From a virus: a stretch of DNA of 40,729 bases. The notes below the pieces were generated by a model. The model searched no databases, was not told where the DNA came from, and saw only the letters and a program-made list of their open reading frames with translations. The DNA is taken from the IMG/VR virus record IMGVR_UViG_3300031839_000724, positions 1 to 40,729 of that record; one strand, written 5' to 3'. Every line of letters starts with the position of its first letter. Positions within the stretch are counted from its first letter, which is position 1. Both the position numbers and the translations under genes were made by a program. Shown here piece by piece: positions 25,065-34,131 of this stretch.

Positions 25065-25454
25065 TCATTTCCTTTTAAAAAAGGCTTGCGCCCCCCTCAC
25101 ACCAAAACTGGCTGAAATTGCAATACCAAGGCTGTAAAAATACCAATCGGGCGCTTTGGAAAGCTGCGCAAACCCACGGTCAACCCAACCTTCTGCTCCC
25201 GGAATCCAGCATAAAATCAACGGGATAGACAAGATTACTACGAACCATTCGTCCTTCCAACTGGATTTTGCACCCTCTGCCATAATGCGTTCCCAGTCTG
25301 CCACGCTTGTCTTTTCAGACAATAATATCTGGGCTTTCGCCTTCGCCTCAGTAAGTTTTAGCTCCGCTTCGGCTGCGTTTTTATCAGCCTTGCCCTGCAA
25401 CCATGATCCAGCAAGATTGGCTATCGGTCCTAATGCCGCGGTAAAAATACTCAT
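25065..25454 (-). CDS. Holin-like three-helix membrane protein (129 aa)
   Basis: Start at the ATG at 25454, which overlaps the upstream TGA (ATGA) after GGAA. The N-terminus IFTAALGPIANLAGSWL is amphipathic and is followed by a charged coiled segment. Two hydrophobic helices flank a turn: KDEWFVVILSIPLILCWIPG and PDWYFYSLGIAISASFGVRG. The pattern W-K-D-E-W ... W-Y ... G-x-R-G matches phage holins of the three-TM family. It lies directly before the M15 endolysin gene, the usual lysis arrangement. Confidence 0.82.
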   Translation of the reverse strand: MSIFTAALGPIANLAGSWLQGKADKNAAEAELKLTEAKAKAQILLSEKTSVADWERIMAEGAKSSWKDEWFVVILSIPLILCWIPGAEGWVDRGFAQLSKAPDWYFYSLGIAISASFGVRGAQAFFKRK

Positions 25455-25651
25455 TTTTCCGAACTCAACCAAACGGCTATCGTTCCCGTCATAGCCCCAC
25501 TAACCACTGAAATCATCGCTGATTGTTGGGTTGATAAATCATCAAGCGTCATTCCCCAATTAATTACGCGAATGTACATCACCATCATGACGAACATCAT
25601 AATACGGGGCATCAAGCGGTATTGCAAAATCTTTTCAAAGGTATTTGCCAT
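25451..25651 (-). CDS. Small two-span membrane protein, possible second holin/antiholin (66 aa)
   Basis: Two hydrophobic stretches, MPRIMMFVMMVMYIRVINWGM and SAMISVVSGAMTGTIAVWL, are separated by a short polar loop (TLDDLSTQQ). Size and topology are those of class II holins or antiholins. It overlaps the start of the holin-like gene by four bases. AGAGGTG precedes the ATG. A lysis role is inferred from neighbours. Confidence 0.75.
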   Translation of the reverse strand: MANTFEKILQYRLMPRIMMFVMMVMYIRVINWGMTLDDLSTQQSAMISVVSGAMTGTIAVWLSSEK

Positions 25652-25652
25652 G

Positions 25653-25910
25653 TTACACCTCTATGTTTAACTTTGTTCCCTGCGGTCGATCCGCATTAGT
25701 CTTGCGCCCAAACCTATCATAACTTTCCTGTAAGTCCAATCGTTGCTTTACAAGAGCCTCTAAATGGCTGTGATTGGCCCTGTGTTCTTTTTCTACCCTC
25801 TGCTCCACAAGATGCGTTTCTATGCGCTCACGGGCCCGCGTTTGGGCGTGTATGTCGCTTCCTACATTAAAAGGCATGTGCTGGCTTGCGCCCTGAATAC
25901 CATCAGCCAT
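25653..25910 (-). CDS. Small charged hypothetical protein (85 aa)
   Basis: Mostly polar helix: RARERIETHLVEQRVEKEHRANH and LEALVKQRLDLQESYDRFGR, probably a coiled coil, with no membrane segment. It is wedged between two membrane proteins in the lysis cluster. Its ribosome site is weak (GGTGG just before the ATG), and it probably depends on coupling to the previous stop. No family recognised. Confidence 0.65.
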   Translation of the reverse strand: MADGIQGASQHMPFNVGSDIHAQTRARERIETHLVEQRVEKEHRANHSHLEALVKQRLDLQESYDRFGRKTNADRPQGTKLNIEV

Positions 25911-25911
25911 T

Positions 25912-26394
25912 TTACCACCATCCTGCGCCTAAACCAGTCAGCCATGTGCCGCCGACTAAAATAGCCGCCAACATAGAAAGCAGTAATATCAACAGCAGCA
26001 TTTCAAAGAATGCTGCTTTGCGCTCCTGCTGACGATATAGCGTCTCTTCACGCTCTTTCTTAATCTTGCGCCGTAGCTCCACCATTTCGCGCCATGTGCC
26101 ATAGCCAAAGCGATTGTTCAGCATTTGCTGCAAGTCTTTTTCCTGCTCTGCTAGCTTCTTTTGATGAATAATAATCTGTAAGGCTTCTTGCTCTACTGAT
26201 CCAGAAGCAAACAGTTTAGTGAAAATTGGCGGGTTCTTGCGTTGTTGCTCTGCCCTGCCAAGATCCGCCGCAAAACCATACCACTTGCCAAGCTGACCAG
26301 CCACATCTTCTAGTTCACGGCCCGCGTAAACCATTTTACGAACAAGATTAAATGCCTGAGTGGCCCCCGCAATAGCTGTTACCGGATCTATCAT
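25912..26394 (-). CDS. C-terminally anchored coiled-coil membrane protein (160 aa)
   Basis: The N-terminus IDPVTAIAGATQAFNLVRKMVYAGRELEDVAGQLGKW, a long charged helix (about 80-125: KKLAEQEKDLQQML ... RRKIKKEREETLYRQQERK) and a C-terminal hydrophobic helix (FFEMLLLILLLSMLAAILVGG) are visible. I recall the N-terminal half from marine podoviruses as uncharacterised. The long helix and anchor would suit a spanin-like role, though the anchor is at the opposite end from classical inner-membrane spanins. Confidence 0.72.
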   Translation of the reverse strand: MIDPVTAIAGATQAFNLVRKMVYAGRELEDVAGQLGKWYGFAADLGRAEQQRKNPPIFTKLFASGSVEQEALQIIIHQKKLAEQEKDLQQMLNNRFGYGTWREMVELRRKIKKEREETLYRQQERKAAFFEMLLLILLLSMLAAILVGGTWLTGLGAGWW

Positions 26395-26567
26395 ACACGT
26401 TCACCCACCTTGGCTACAGGAGGACACCGATAATCATACGGTATCCGTACAATCCGCGGGTAATGATAGTAAAAATAAGAAACGTCTCTAGGACAGCGGT
26501 ACACACACGCCTTGTACATGTCGCCGCCATGCATCCCCACCAACACTGCGGTGAGAGCGCACAACAC
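26391..26567 (-). CDS. Hidden 58-codon gene, small exported-type protein
   Basis: This gene is too short for a usual length cut-off. The GTG start at 26567 shares its G with the TAG stop of the previous gene, six bases after GGAGAG. The TGA stop overlaps the ATG of the next gene. The frame fills the gap exactly. The product starts with a hydrophobic segment (LCALTAVLVG), then MYKACVYRCPRDVSYFYYHYP and IPYDYRCPPVAKVGERV: tyrosine-rich with four cysteines. It looks like a small secreted or membrane-tethered protein in the lysis cluster; I see no clear lipobox. The coding call rests on fit, ribosome site and protein-like composition. Confidence 0.75.
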   Translation of the reverse strand: MLCALTAVLVGMHGGDMYKACVYRCPRDVSYFYYHYPRIVRIPYDYRCPPVAKVGERV

Positions 26568-26764
26568 TAGAACTCTCCAACAAACCTCTGAGGTCGGGCT
26601 ATCGGACTAAACCGCCTGTTCACCATACCGCCAGAAGAATATTTACTTTTACCCGCTTTGCTTAACGCAATAGCAACCGCTTGATCTTGCGGTTTCCCAG
26701 CAGCCATTTCTGTCTTGATGTTCTGGCTGATAACACCTTTAGATTTGCCTTCTTTTAGAGGCAT
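26567..26764 (-). CDS. Small basic protein, [12 protein letters not shown] type (65 aa)
   Basis: [41 protein letters not shown] is a recurrent signature of very short phage proteins of unknown function. The C-terminus [24 protein letters not shown] carries the glycine-pair motif. It begins at the portal gene's stop (the ATG at 26764 overlaps TAA). Basic and helical; possibly a DNA- or portal-associated factor, but that is a guess. Confidence 0.77.
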   Translation of the reverse strand: MPLKEGKSKGVISQNIKTEMAAGKPQDQAVAIALSKAGKSKYSSGGMVNRRFSPIARPQRFVGEF

Positions 26765-29250
26765 TACTGAGTCCTCCGTATCATCGCCTCTCGTTGGACG
26801 TTAATACGATCACGGTTAACCTCGTTACGATCATCCGCAATCTGCTCTTGTAACTCTAACCGAGCAGAATCAGCAGTGGCCTGTTGAGCCATCTTCGCCT
26901 GCTCTAGCTGCAACTTCATCTGATCCAACTGCGCGTCACTCGCTACTTGTTGCTGTTTAATCGCCAACTCTTGCTGACGGATCTGAACAAGAGGATCAGG
27001 CATCGGAGGCATCGGAGGCTGAATCATCATCATAACTTGCTGCATCAACTGAGTTTCCATTTGAGCTATTTGAGCCTCTATCTGCTCAGGAGGAGGAGCC
27101 ATTTGCTGAATCTGCATTATTTGCTGCTGCGCCATCTGAGGAGAAATAGCTCCCGTTTGAACCGCCAACTCTAGTTGCTGCATCTGCTCCTGCATCTGCT
27201 GCTCAACCTGCGACTGCACCATTTGTCTGGCCTGCATACCCACATGCTCAAATATATGCCCCACAAGTGTAGCCGATACCTGCGGGTTGCCTTGAGCAAT
27301 AGGCATCTGCAAAAACGTAACGTGAACCTGAATATGAGCCTCATGATTCTGATCAGGGAAAGATTGCGGCAACTGACCGCCAAGCAACTGAGCATTCTCC
27401 AACACAGGATCCGTAGGTTGAGGCTCCGGTGGCGGAGGTAAAATCTCATCAATGTTCTGGATTTCCAGAGCCTGATACATTCTACGATACGCCTGATAAA
27501 TGTTGTGAATCTCAGGATTAGCCTGCGCTAACTGCAATTGAGACTGCGCTAACGATACACGTTGCGCCATCGAGAAAATGTTTGGATCCGATACAGGTAT
27601 AACATCTACCCTGTCGTCAAAGTCCTCCGCTTTAATCTGACGAGACGCACCCGAAACATCATACGGATACTCCGGAGGCAAGTTCTCCGAAAAAATACGC
27701 GCCAACAAACGAAACTCCGTTTTCTGCGCATAATGCAGCCGCTTGTGAATCGCGGACATAACCTTCGTTCCACGCTCCATAAGAGCCATGGTAGTGCCAA
27801 CAGGCATCTCCTGACTGCCCTGCTCAGACAACTGATCCGCAGTCGAAATAAACCTGCGACCCTGATCCTGTATCGCTCCCAGCAACTGACCCAGCGTTGC
27901 AGAAGGCTCTTTGTACGGCAGCGGTATAATCGCTTCCCGTATGCTGCCTCCTGGCGCATCAATGTCCCGCCATTCCCCAGGCTGCAACGGCTCGTCGTCA
28001 TTACGAACCCGCACCCCTCGCGCCTTGAATCCTGCTGGGAGATTGGCAAGTGTACCAGCATCGATCAACTGTCGAAGGATACTCGTTGCCGCACGACCAA
28101 GGCCCCCGATCATGTGAATCAAACCAAAGCCGTAAAAGCCCAGACCCGGCATAAACTTGTAATGCACAAAATACTGACGCTTGCGACTCGTCGGATCGTC
28201 TTCAGCATAATTGCGGCGTATCGAAAGAACCTCTCCCGAGTCGTGATCTATAGTCACAACATACGGAAGCTTCAAACCCGTAGGCTCTCCAGTCTCCGAA
28301 ACGTCCTCAAAACCCTCTAAATCCAAATCAACGTGCATCTCCAAAACAGTATGCACATCATCGCTGTAATTCTTGGATATACCCTCTAACTCATTCACCT
28401 TCTGGCGAACCGGATCTTCCTCAAGATCCTCAGAACCTTTTAACTCAACATCACGGTAAAAACCCATAAGCTGCAACTTACGAATCTCGTTCTCATCCAT
28501 ACGCAACACATGCGTAACACGAGTAGCCGTCGCCAAATCAGACGCAGAATACGGAACAACCAAATCTTGCGCAGGTACAAACTTAGATACCGCCCGCTGC
28601 TTAGTCTCGTCGTAATAAACCTTCTTAAACGTCGAACCGCTCAAGGGTAAATAAAACAACATCTGATCAGTGTCCGGATCAAACTCCTCCATCACCTCAG
28701 TGATCTGGTAGTTCATAAAGTCCTTAACACGAGCCGCCTGCTCATCAGTGCCCAAATCCCGTAAACCAACAACCTTGGTCTTTACAGGGCCACCAGAGGG
28801 CAACATCTCCTTATACGCTTGAGCCTGAAACTGCGTAACACTCTCCGCAATCATCGGATTGGTTATCCCACTAGCCCCCTCAAACGGTACAGTGCGCTCC
28901 TCGTATTTAAGACCCAATAAGTCCAAACCCTTGGTATACGCCTCTTCCCACTCAGATCGAGAATCTAAATCCTCGTCGTATAATCCCCGCAAATCCGTGG
29001 ATAATTCACCAAGTTCGGAATCCGACAACGCCTCCGCTAAATTCATCGTGTGGTCATACATCGGCTCTGGGCCCAACATTTCCGGAGCCAAACCAAGAGC
29101 CTGCACAACAGCGCCACCCACACCATCGTCCATAATCTCTGCCCCGTTAGGAAACTCCATAGGAACATCAATCGGAATCTCTAAATCAGGAAGTCCCGCC
29201 GTATCATCGAGGTCCAACCCCGGTGCAACCATGCTTGGTGGTAATGCCAT
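26764..29250 (-). CDS. Portal protein (828 aa)
   Basis: Follows the large terminase directly. The core from about residue 90 ([21 protein letters not shown]), then [88 protein letters not shown] and [14 protein letters not shown], is the portal pattern of P22-like short-tailed phages. The Gln/Met-rich helical C-terminus (about 640-820) would form an extended barrel like that of the P22 portal. The acidic N-terminus (1-60) is disordered. The portal forms the dodecameric DNA entry ring. The ATG overlaps the terminase TGA. Confidence 0.9.
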   Translation of the reverse strand: MALPPSMVAPGLDLDDTAGLPDLEIPIDVPMEFPNGAEIMDDGVGGAVVQALGLAPEMLGPEPMYDHTMNLAEALSDSELGELSTDLRGLYDEDLDSRSEWEEAYTKGLDLLGLKYEERTVPFEGASGITNPMIAESVTQFQAQAYKEMLPSGGPVKTKVVGLRDLGTDEQAARVKDFMNYQITEVMEEFDPDTDQMLFYLPLSGSTFKKVYYDETKQRAVSKFVPAQDLVVPYSASDLATATRVTHVLRMDENEIRKLQLMGFYRDVELKGSEDLEEDPVRQKVNELEGISKNYSDDVHTVLEMHVDLDLEGFEDVSETGEPTGLKLPYVVTIDHDSGEVLSIRRNYAEDDPTSRKRQYFVHYKFMPGLGFYGFGLIHMIGGLGRAATSILRQLIDAGTLANLPAGFKARGVRVRNDDEPLQPGEWRDIDAPGGSIREAIIPLPYKEPSATLGQLLGAIQDQGRRFISTADQLSEQGSQEMPVGTTMALMERGTKVMSAIHKRLHYAQKTEFRLLARIFSENLPPEYPYDVSGASRQIKAEDFDDRVDVIPVSDPNIFSMAQRVSLAQSQLQLAQANPEIHNIYQAYRRMYQALEIQNIDEILPPPPEPQPTDPVLENAQLLGGQLPQSFPDQNHEAHIQVHVTFLQMPIAQGNPQVSATLVGHIFEHVGMQARQMVQSQVEQQMQEQMQQLELAVQTGAISPQMAQQQIMQIQQMAPPPEQIEAQIAQMETQLMQQVMMMIQPPMPPMPDPLVQIRQQELAIKQQQVASDAQLDQMKLQLEQAKMAQQATADSARLELQEQIADDRNEVNRDRINVQREAMIRRTQ

Positions 29251-30716
29251 CAGTAATACTCCCTTTTACGGGGCCTCCATTCAAGTTCGTCTTCTTCTTC
29301 GCCCTTCAAAGAAACAAAGCCTCCTTGTCGGAATCGCATCAGTGCTAACGTCATACTATCACAAAAGTCATCATGATCACCATTAGGAAATGAAACTACT
29401 TCCTCAATCACCTCATCCGTAAACTTTTTGTCCTCAGGTGCCCATACCATACCAGCTTCAAATAATGGCGCAACCATGTGCATCCTAGTTACCTTATCAC
29501 TCCCTTTACCCGGCGAAAAGCCCAAGGCCGGAATACCGCGAAGCCGCAACTCGTCAATAAGTGGCATTCCCGTCGCTTTCGCTTCGACCAACACCATGTC
29601 TGGCTCCCAGTATTCGTGTTCTTCATACGCAATCTCCTTGAGCTCTGGAAAATTCCAACGCCCACGACGAGCGTCCAATAATACAATGTTGTCCGAACCA
29701 CCCTCTTCCGGAGTAAATATCCCCCAGGTCGTAATCGCACTGTAATCCGCAGTCTGCTTCTTCGAAAACGCCGTGTCATACGACTGAATTATATACTGAA
29801 CCGGAGGAATCTCCTCCTTCTCCCACATCTGCCACCATTCCCGCTTAATAATCGCGGACTCAGATGTGGTAGGCTGCTGCTGCCACTGCGCATTCCACTT
29901 GCCAACAGGCAAAGACGCCTTAATCGATAATAACGCGTCCTTTTCCCAAAATTCAGGCCATAAAGGATTATCACTAGGCATAATCGCAGGAAATTCCACA
30001 ACTTCCCACTGATCCGACATCACATCACTGCCCTGCGCAGCAAGCAATCGACCAGTCAAATCCTTCTTACCCCACCGGGTCATAACCAAAATAATCGCAC
30101 CACCCGGCTGTAACCGCTGCCGAGGACCAGATGTGTACCACTCATACGCGTTGTCAAACGCACTATCGCTTAACGCATCCTGTTCCGAATGAGGGTCGTC
30201 AATAATAAGTAAATCCGCACCACGGCCCGTAATGGCCGCGCCAACACCCGCTGCAAAATACTCCGCACCCTTGTCAGTGCCCCACTTACCAGCCCCCTTG
30301 TTGTCCTCTTTGAGATTAGTCTCCGGAAAAATCGATTTATACTCTGGATCATCAATTAAATCCCTTACCTTCCTACCAAAACGTACCGCCAACTCAGTAT
30401 TGTGCGTAGCCTGAATGATTTTTAATTTCGGATTTCTACCTAGAAACCAAGCAGGCATCAAGTAACTTGCAAACTCAGACTTCGAATGTCGAGGGGGCAT
30501 GTTAATTATAAGCCGCTTGAGCTCCCCTCGTGCAACACGTTCAAGCTTTTCCGCAATAATCCGGTGATGACGACCCTCGATAAAGTTGTCATACACATGA
30601 TGAACAAACGGCATGAACTTTTCTTGCGCCTGCTCGCGCAAATCAAGCGTCTTCTTAGCCTCGGTTAAGGCTAAAATCTCCTTTAAAGCCTCTTCCGGTA
30701 AGGCCTGTAAACTCAT
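29250..30716 (-). CDS. terL: Terminase large subunit (488 aa)
   Basis: ATPase: Walker A NMPPRHSKS (residues 72-80), Walker B LLIIDDP (169-175) and coupling motif VMTR (211-214). Nuclease: SYDTAF (D313), LVEAKATG (E378) and NGDHDDFCDS (D447-D450), the RNase H-like acidic cluster. The enzyme cuts concatemers and pumps DNA through the portal encoded next. The length is usual. The C-terminus FRQGGFVSLK, then RKREYY, contains the glycine-pair motif and the KREY tail whose codons form the portal gene's ribosome site. The small subunit is about 9 kb away on the same strand. Confidence 0.95.
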   Translation of the reverse strand: MSLQALPEEALKEILALTEAKKTLDLREQAQEKFMPFVHHVYDNFIEGRHHRIIAEKLERVARGELKRLIINMPPRHSKSEFASYLMPAWFLGRNPKLKIIQATHNTELAVRFGRKVRDLIDDPEYKSIFPETNLKEDNKGAGKWGTDKGAEYFAAGVGAAITGRGADLLIIDDPHSEQDALSDSAFDNAYEWYTSGPRQRLQPGGAIILVMTRWGKKDLTGRLLAAQGSDVMSDQWEVVEFPAIMPSDNPLWPEFWEKDALLSIKASLPVGKWNAQWQQQPTTSESAIIKREWWQMWEKEEIPPVQYIIQSYDTAFSKKQTADYSAITTWGIFTPEEGGSDNIVLLDARRGRWNFPELKEIAYEEHEYWEPDMVLVEAKATGMPLIDELRLRGIPALGFSPGKGSDKVTRMHMVAPLFEAGMVWAPEDKKFTDEVIEEVVSFPNGDHDDFCDSMTLALMRFRQGGFVSLKGEEEDELEWRPRKREYY

Positions 30717-32092
30717 TTATACCGAAAGAAATCTGAATAAGCAGGTAAACTGCCCACGCCAACCTGTCCGCCCGCCGCAAACTGTCCAGATCTGCGCATA
30801 AAACTAATGTCCTCAGAACCCGGTTGCAAAAATCCTCCGCCACCCACCGGAGGAGTGTAATCTATATACTCAGAAAGCGGGGGTGGAGGTGGTGGAGGGG
30901 GAGGTGGTGCAGGGATCTTAGGTTTTTCAGGCGTAGCAACCGGATCAATTACACAAACCTGCGACTCTGGATCCATAATATATCCATTCGGACACGGGTC
31001 CGCTGGTGGAGCAACAAACCTTGAATCGTCATCGTCATCGCGGGATCCACTAGCAGCGGCTTTTCGATTCCTCTCCATCGTATCTTTGGTCCGCTGAACA
31101 TAAGAAGCTGCGTCCTTACGGCTATAGCCCGCGTCCACAAGCTTCTGCTCCATTTCATCAAAACCTACACCAAAAGTTTGATAACCCATGCCTATATCAG
31201 CACCGATATTCGACGCCAGACCAAGTCCCGCACCTATTATTCCCATGCCGCCCAACATGCCCGACTTACCAGCACCGCCGCCATCCATCATGTCCCGTAA
31301 CCGCTCGGCATAACTAATATTACCGTCATTGTTGTAATCGAAACCATACTCATAGGCGGGTTTAGTAGGCCTCTTAGGGGGTCTAATACCGCCAGGAGTA
31401 GTATCAGTGTCAGTGCCAGTGTCAGTGCCACCAGTGCCACCAGTGTCAGTGCCGCCAGTGTCAGTAACAGGGGGAATATCAGGCCTCTTAGGGGGTCTAA
31501 TACCGCCAGGAGTAGTATCAGTATCAGTAACAGGGGGAATATCAGGCTTCGTAGGGGGTCTAGTACCGCCACCGCCAGTGCCAGGGGGAGGAGTGGGCGG
31601 GCCATAACCGCCGCTATCAGGCGGCGCTGAAGGATCAAAACCCGGACCGTCATCGTTTCCACCGCTAGAAGGAGGAGTGGCCGGACCGTCGTCGTTTCCA
31701 CCGCTAGAAGGAGGAGTGGCCGGGCCATAACCGCCACTATCAGGCGGCGCTGAAGGATCAAAACCCGGACCGTCATCGTCGTCGTCGTCGTCGTCGTCGT
31801 TAGAACCGCTGCCGCTGCCGATACCAGTCCCCTCACCGCTGCCATAACCGCTGTCGCCGGGAGGAAATGCAGGAATACCCATCGGGCCCTCAATGCCCAT
31901 ACCACCCTGCTCCATCAACAACGTCGCCTCATCAGGAGTTATATACGAAAGCATGTGAGGCTGACCCATAATGTCAGTCAGATGTGGAGGCTGCTCAATC
32001 GCAGAAGGCCGAACATCCGGAATAAACGGAGGAGAACCACGATCAATATTAAACTGTCGTACCTTGCCGTCCTTGCCTACAATTACCGCCAT
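30713..32092 (-). CDS. Low-complexity Gly/Pro/Asp protein with EF-hand loop (459 aa)
   Basis: Short folded N-terminus (1-75), then a long disordered region (about 80-245) of Gly, Pro, Asp and Thr, including nine aspartates in a row and duplicated GFDPSAPPDSGGYGP units. Residues 252-263 (DYNNDGNISYAE) are a complete EF-hand calcium loop with ligands at positions 1, 3, 5, 9 and 12, followed by a glycine-rich hydrophobic stretch. Near residue 385 is CPNGYIMDPESQVCV, a two-cysteine motif common in marine phage proteins, then ten consecutive prolines and FAAGGQV. Overlaps terL by four bases. Possibly an extended virion or host-contact protein; no known family. Confidence 0.75.
   Translation of the reverse strand: MAVIVGKDGKVRQFNIDRGSPPFIPDVRPSAIEQPPHLTDIMGQPHMLSYITPDEATLLMEQGGMGIEGPMGIPAFPPGDSGYGSGEGTGIGSGSGSNDDDDDDDDDGPGFDPSAPPDSGGYGPATPPSSGGNDDGPATPPSSGGNDDGPGFDPSAPPDSGGYGPPTPPPGTGGGGTRPPTKPDIPPVTDTDTTPGGIRPPKRPDIPPVTDTGGTDTGGTGGTDTGTDTDTTPGGIRPPKRPTKPAYEYGFDYNNDGNISYAERLRDMMDGGGAGKSGMLGGMGIIGAGLGLASNIGADIGMGYQTFGVGFDEMEQKLVDAGYSRKDAASYVQRTKDTMERNRKAAASGSRDDDDDSRFVAPPADPCPNGYIMDPESQVCVIDPVATPEKPKIPAPPPPPPPPPPLSEYIDYTPPVGGGGFLQPGSEDISFMRRSGQFAAGGQVGVGSLPAYSDFFRYK
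31368..31800 (-). repeat. Nested direct repeats and a GTC/GAC microsatellite
   Basis: Blocks near 31600-31655 and 31723-31778 are nearly identical. A 39-bp unit is tandemly repeated around 31653-31730, and a GGCCTCTTAGGGGG block recurs near 31368 and 31483. Positions 31771-31800 are a trinucleotide run that encodes the polyaspartate tract. Such DNA is prone to slippage, so repeat counts could also be affected by assembly. Confidence 0.85.
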
Positions 32093-32520
32093 TAATAAAA
32101 TCCCATCATCTGTGGCATCGATCCGCCATACCCACCATACGGCATAATACCCATTCCATAACCAGGCATCATACCACCAAGCTGCTGCGGAGGCTGCATC
32201 TGATCCTGAACCGCGTCCTCTAAACTTCCAACCCGTGACTCAATAGGCGCAGACGAATCAAACATCCCACCACTCGAAACCATAGGACTATCAAACAATC
32301 CACCAAACTGACTAGGATCACTCTTGTAATCCTGAACAAAACGCTGACGATCTTCCTTGTCCATGCCCAAACTCTTGGCAAACTCCTTCGGATCAAACGG
32401 ATTCCTCGAAGGCTGCTGATAACCACCATACCCAAAAAATCCACCAAGACCACCACCATACGAATTAGACCCACCGTAATAGCTACCACCACCGCCTTGA
32501 TACACCGCAGGACTTCTCAT
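32092..32520 (-). CDS. Gly/Tyr/Met-rich small protein (142 aa)
   Basis: The N-terminus is glycine/tyrosine-rich (GGGGSYYGGSNSYGGGLGG). A short ordered helix lies in the middle (PKEFAKSLGMDKEDRQRFVQDY), and the C-terminus is Gly/Met/Tyr-rich (MMPGYGMGIMPYGGYGG). There are no catalytic motifs. GAGGGG precedes the ATG, and TAATG couples it to the next gene. Such sticky low-complexity proteins occur around phage virion genes; function unknown. Confidence 0.7.
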   Translation of the reverse strand: MRSPAVYQGGGGSYYGGSNSYGGGLGGFFGYGGYQQPSRNPFDPKEFAKSLGMDKEDRQRFVQDYKSDPSQFGGLFDSPMVSSGGMFDSSAPIESRVGSLEDAVQDQMQPPQQLGGMMPGYGMGIMPYGGYGGSMPQMMGFY

Positions 32521-32555
32521 AACTATCTTCCCCTCACAACAAAGATAAACGCATT

Positions 32556-33125
32556 CTAACTAAAATCATACAATGAAGCAACGCCCAGATTCTCAACCGC
32601 TCGGCCCAAGGTCCGAGGCCTGATAAACGGACGAGCAGGAATCAATTCAGGATCCGAAACAACCGGAATCTCAAAATCAACCGGACGAGCACGAGGACGA
32701 ACCTCCGCAACCTCAAACTCCCCGTCAGACCGAGGACCACGAGTCGGTCCCAATATGTAATCAACATACGAAACCGTCTCACGAGGCAAACCACCACCCT
32801 GATCCACACGACCAGGACCAGCGTTGTACGCAGCTAAAGCCTTCTCGTAATTCCCATCATACTTACCCAACATCGCAGATAAATAATCAGCGCCAAATCG
32901 TAAACTCTCAACAGGATCCAAACGATCCCTAATAGGACGAACCTCGTACCCAGGATCACGGGCCGTGTCTGGCATAATCTGAGCTATCCCCAATGCACCC
33001 TTCTCACTACGAGCCGTCGAATCAAAACCACTCTCCCGAGAAATCAAACGAACATATATATCAGGATCAATACCACGAGACTCCGCCATCGATCTCGCCA
33101 ACTTCTCCAAATACTCCCGCTCCAT
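32556..33125 (-). CDS. Soluble lytic transglycosylase, SLT domain (189 aa)
   Basis: Catalytic glutamate in LISRESGF (E31), then GALGIAQIMP (43-52) and AYNAGPGRV (99-107): the three motifs of family 1 lytic transglycosylases, which cleave glycan strands. There is no signal peptide, so it probably travels in the virion to open the wall during DNA entry, or aids lysis. The ATG at 33125 shares an A with the upstream TGA. A GGGAG ribosome site sits in the preceding KREYL codons, and the protein itself begins MEREYLEK, repeating the same DNA. Confidence 0.9.
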   Translation of the reverse strand: MEREYLEKLARSMAESRGIDPDIYVRLISRESGFDSTARSEKGALGIAQIMPDTARDPGYEVRPIRDRLDPVESLRFGADYLSAMLGKYDGNYEKALAAYNAGPGRVDQGGGLPRETVSYVDYILGPTRGPRSDGEFEVAEVRPRARPVDFEIPVVSDPELIPARPFIRPRTLGRAVENLGVASLYDFS

Positions 33126-33148
33126 CACAAATACTCCCGCTTTAAAGA
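33108..33148 (-). repeat. CGGGAGTATTTG repeat at the HExxH/SLT junction
   Basis: The 14-mer CAAATACTCCCGCT (plus strand) occurs at 33108-33121 and 33128-33141. The 28 bases 33121-33148 are identical to 34104-34131. The segment codes for the KREYL tail of one gene, contains the ribosome site and start of the next, and codes for EREYL of that next gene. Confidence 0.92.
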
Positions 33149-34108
33149 CACAAGTCCCCCAGTTGAAAACTTCTTAGTAGGAAACATCTTCCTATCAAAA
33201 TCCATAGGATTTATAAAATCCCTGCTAATCGCAGAGCCAAGTTTTTTCCCCTCCGCAGACAAGCGCGTAACTTCCGCTTTCGCATCCTCCGGATCCATAT
33301 CCCGAAACGAAGAATAACCCGTGCCAAACAAATCCTTATATGCCCGCAATAACTGCTCCGAATCATCCTGTTCAGGACGAACCTTCCCAGTAACCGGACG
33401 AGGACTAGGCAACCTCTTCAATATAGGATCTAATTCCTTCATTAAAGAAACTATCCCCCTAACATCCGATACCCGCTCTAAATCAGGCAGCATCTTCCCA
33501 TAACGACCCGTCTCCCCATATGTGAACTCCGTAGGCTCAGGACGCTGCTGAGACTTCATCGCCTCAGTACGAAGATACTCACTAACTCGATCCACAGTCG
33601 GTAACGCAGCTAACTCCTCCTCCGTTATATCCCCGCGCAACGCCGCCAATACCCCCTCGCGTAACTCAGGACTCTGTAAATCCGAACTCTTCGTCTTCTC
33701 AGTAATTACCCCAAAAATTCCCGCTTTAGAAAAAGGGTCCGTGGGTCGCGCATACTCATCCAAAAAAGGAGGATCAAACAACTCAACAAACTTTTCTTCC
33801 TGAGCAGCAGAAATCTGGCCTCTGTTCTGAAAAGGACCACCCGCCTCATCCAAAAGAGCACCAACCTTGTCATACGCATCACGACCAAAACGATAAATAA
33901 ATTCCGCAGGATTGTCGTTGTATAACTGACGTAACTCCATAATTCCTAAATGACGATACTCATGAGCCTCAACCCCAGGACCATATGGACTTGAACGAAG
34001 ATCCTCGGGCATCGCTATTATGCCCGTCCTCTGAATTACCTGCGGCTCCATGCGTCCATACCTAACCGCGTCACCAGCCCTGCGACCGTACTCCGTTATT
34101 GGATCCAT
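33125..34108 (-). CDS. HExxH-containing putative metalloprotease (327 aa)
   Basis: GVEAHEYRHLGIMELRQLY contains H49-E50-x-x-H53, the zincin active-site pattern, inside a helix as expected; a third zinc ligand cannot be assigned. The rest is helical with LREGVLAALRGDITEEELAALP and GRYGKMLPDL. The C-terminus KKFSTGGLVSLKREYL combines the glycine-pair motif and the KREYL tail. It lies between a polyvalent-type protein and the SLT enzyme, with TGATG overlaps at both ends. A virion-borne protease is plausible; not proven. Confidence 0.72.
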   Translation of the reverse strand: MDPITEYGRRAGDAVRYGRMEPQVIQRTGIIAMPEDLRSSPYGPGVEAHEYRHLGIMELRQLYNDNPAEFIYRFGRDAYDKVGALLDEAGGPFQNRGQISAAQEEKFVELFDPPFLDEYARPTDPFSKAGIFGVITEKTKSSDLQSPELREGVLAALRGDITEEELAALPTVDRVSEYLRTEAMKSQQRPEPTEFTYGETGRYGKMLPDLERVSDVRGIVSLMKELDPILKRLPSPRPVTGKVRPEQDDSEQLLRAYKDLFGTGYSSFRDMDPEDAKAEVTRLSAEGKKLGSAISRDFINPMDFDRKMFPTKKFSTGGLVSLKREYL

Positions 34109-34131
34109 CACAAATACTCCCGCTTTAAAGA
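34104..34131 (-). repeat. 28-bp direct repeat, second copy (gene junction)
   Basis: Identical to 33121-33148. It covers the SLKREYL codons, TGA stop, ribosome site and ATG of the HExxH gene. A shortened relative spans the terminase-portal junction at 29250-29266. Confidence 0.92.

Noticed and set aside
27562-28320. 252-aa plus-strand frame opposite the portal gene
   Set aside because: Arg/Leu-rich antisense shadow of a confident portal coding region.
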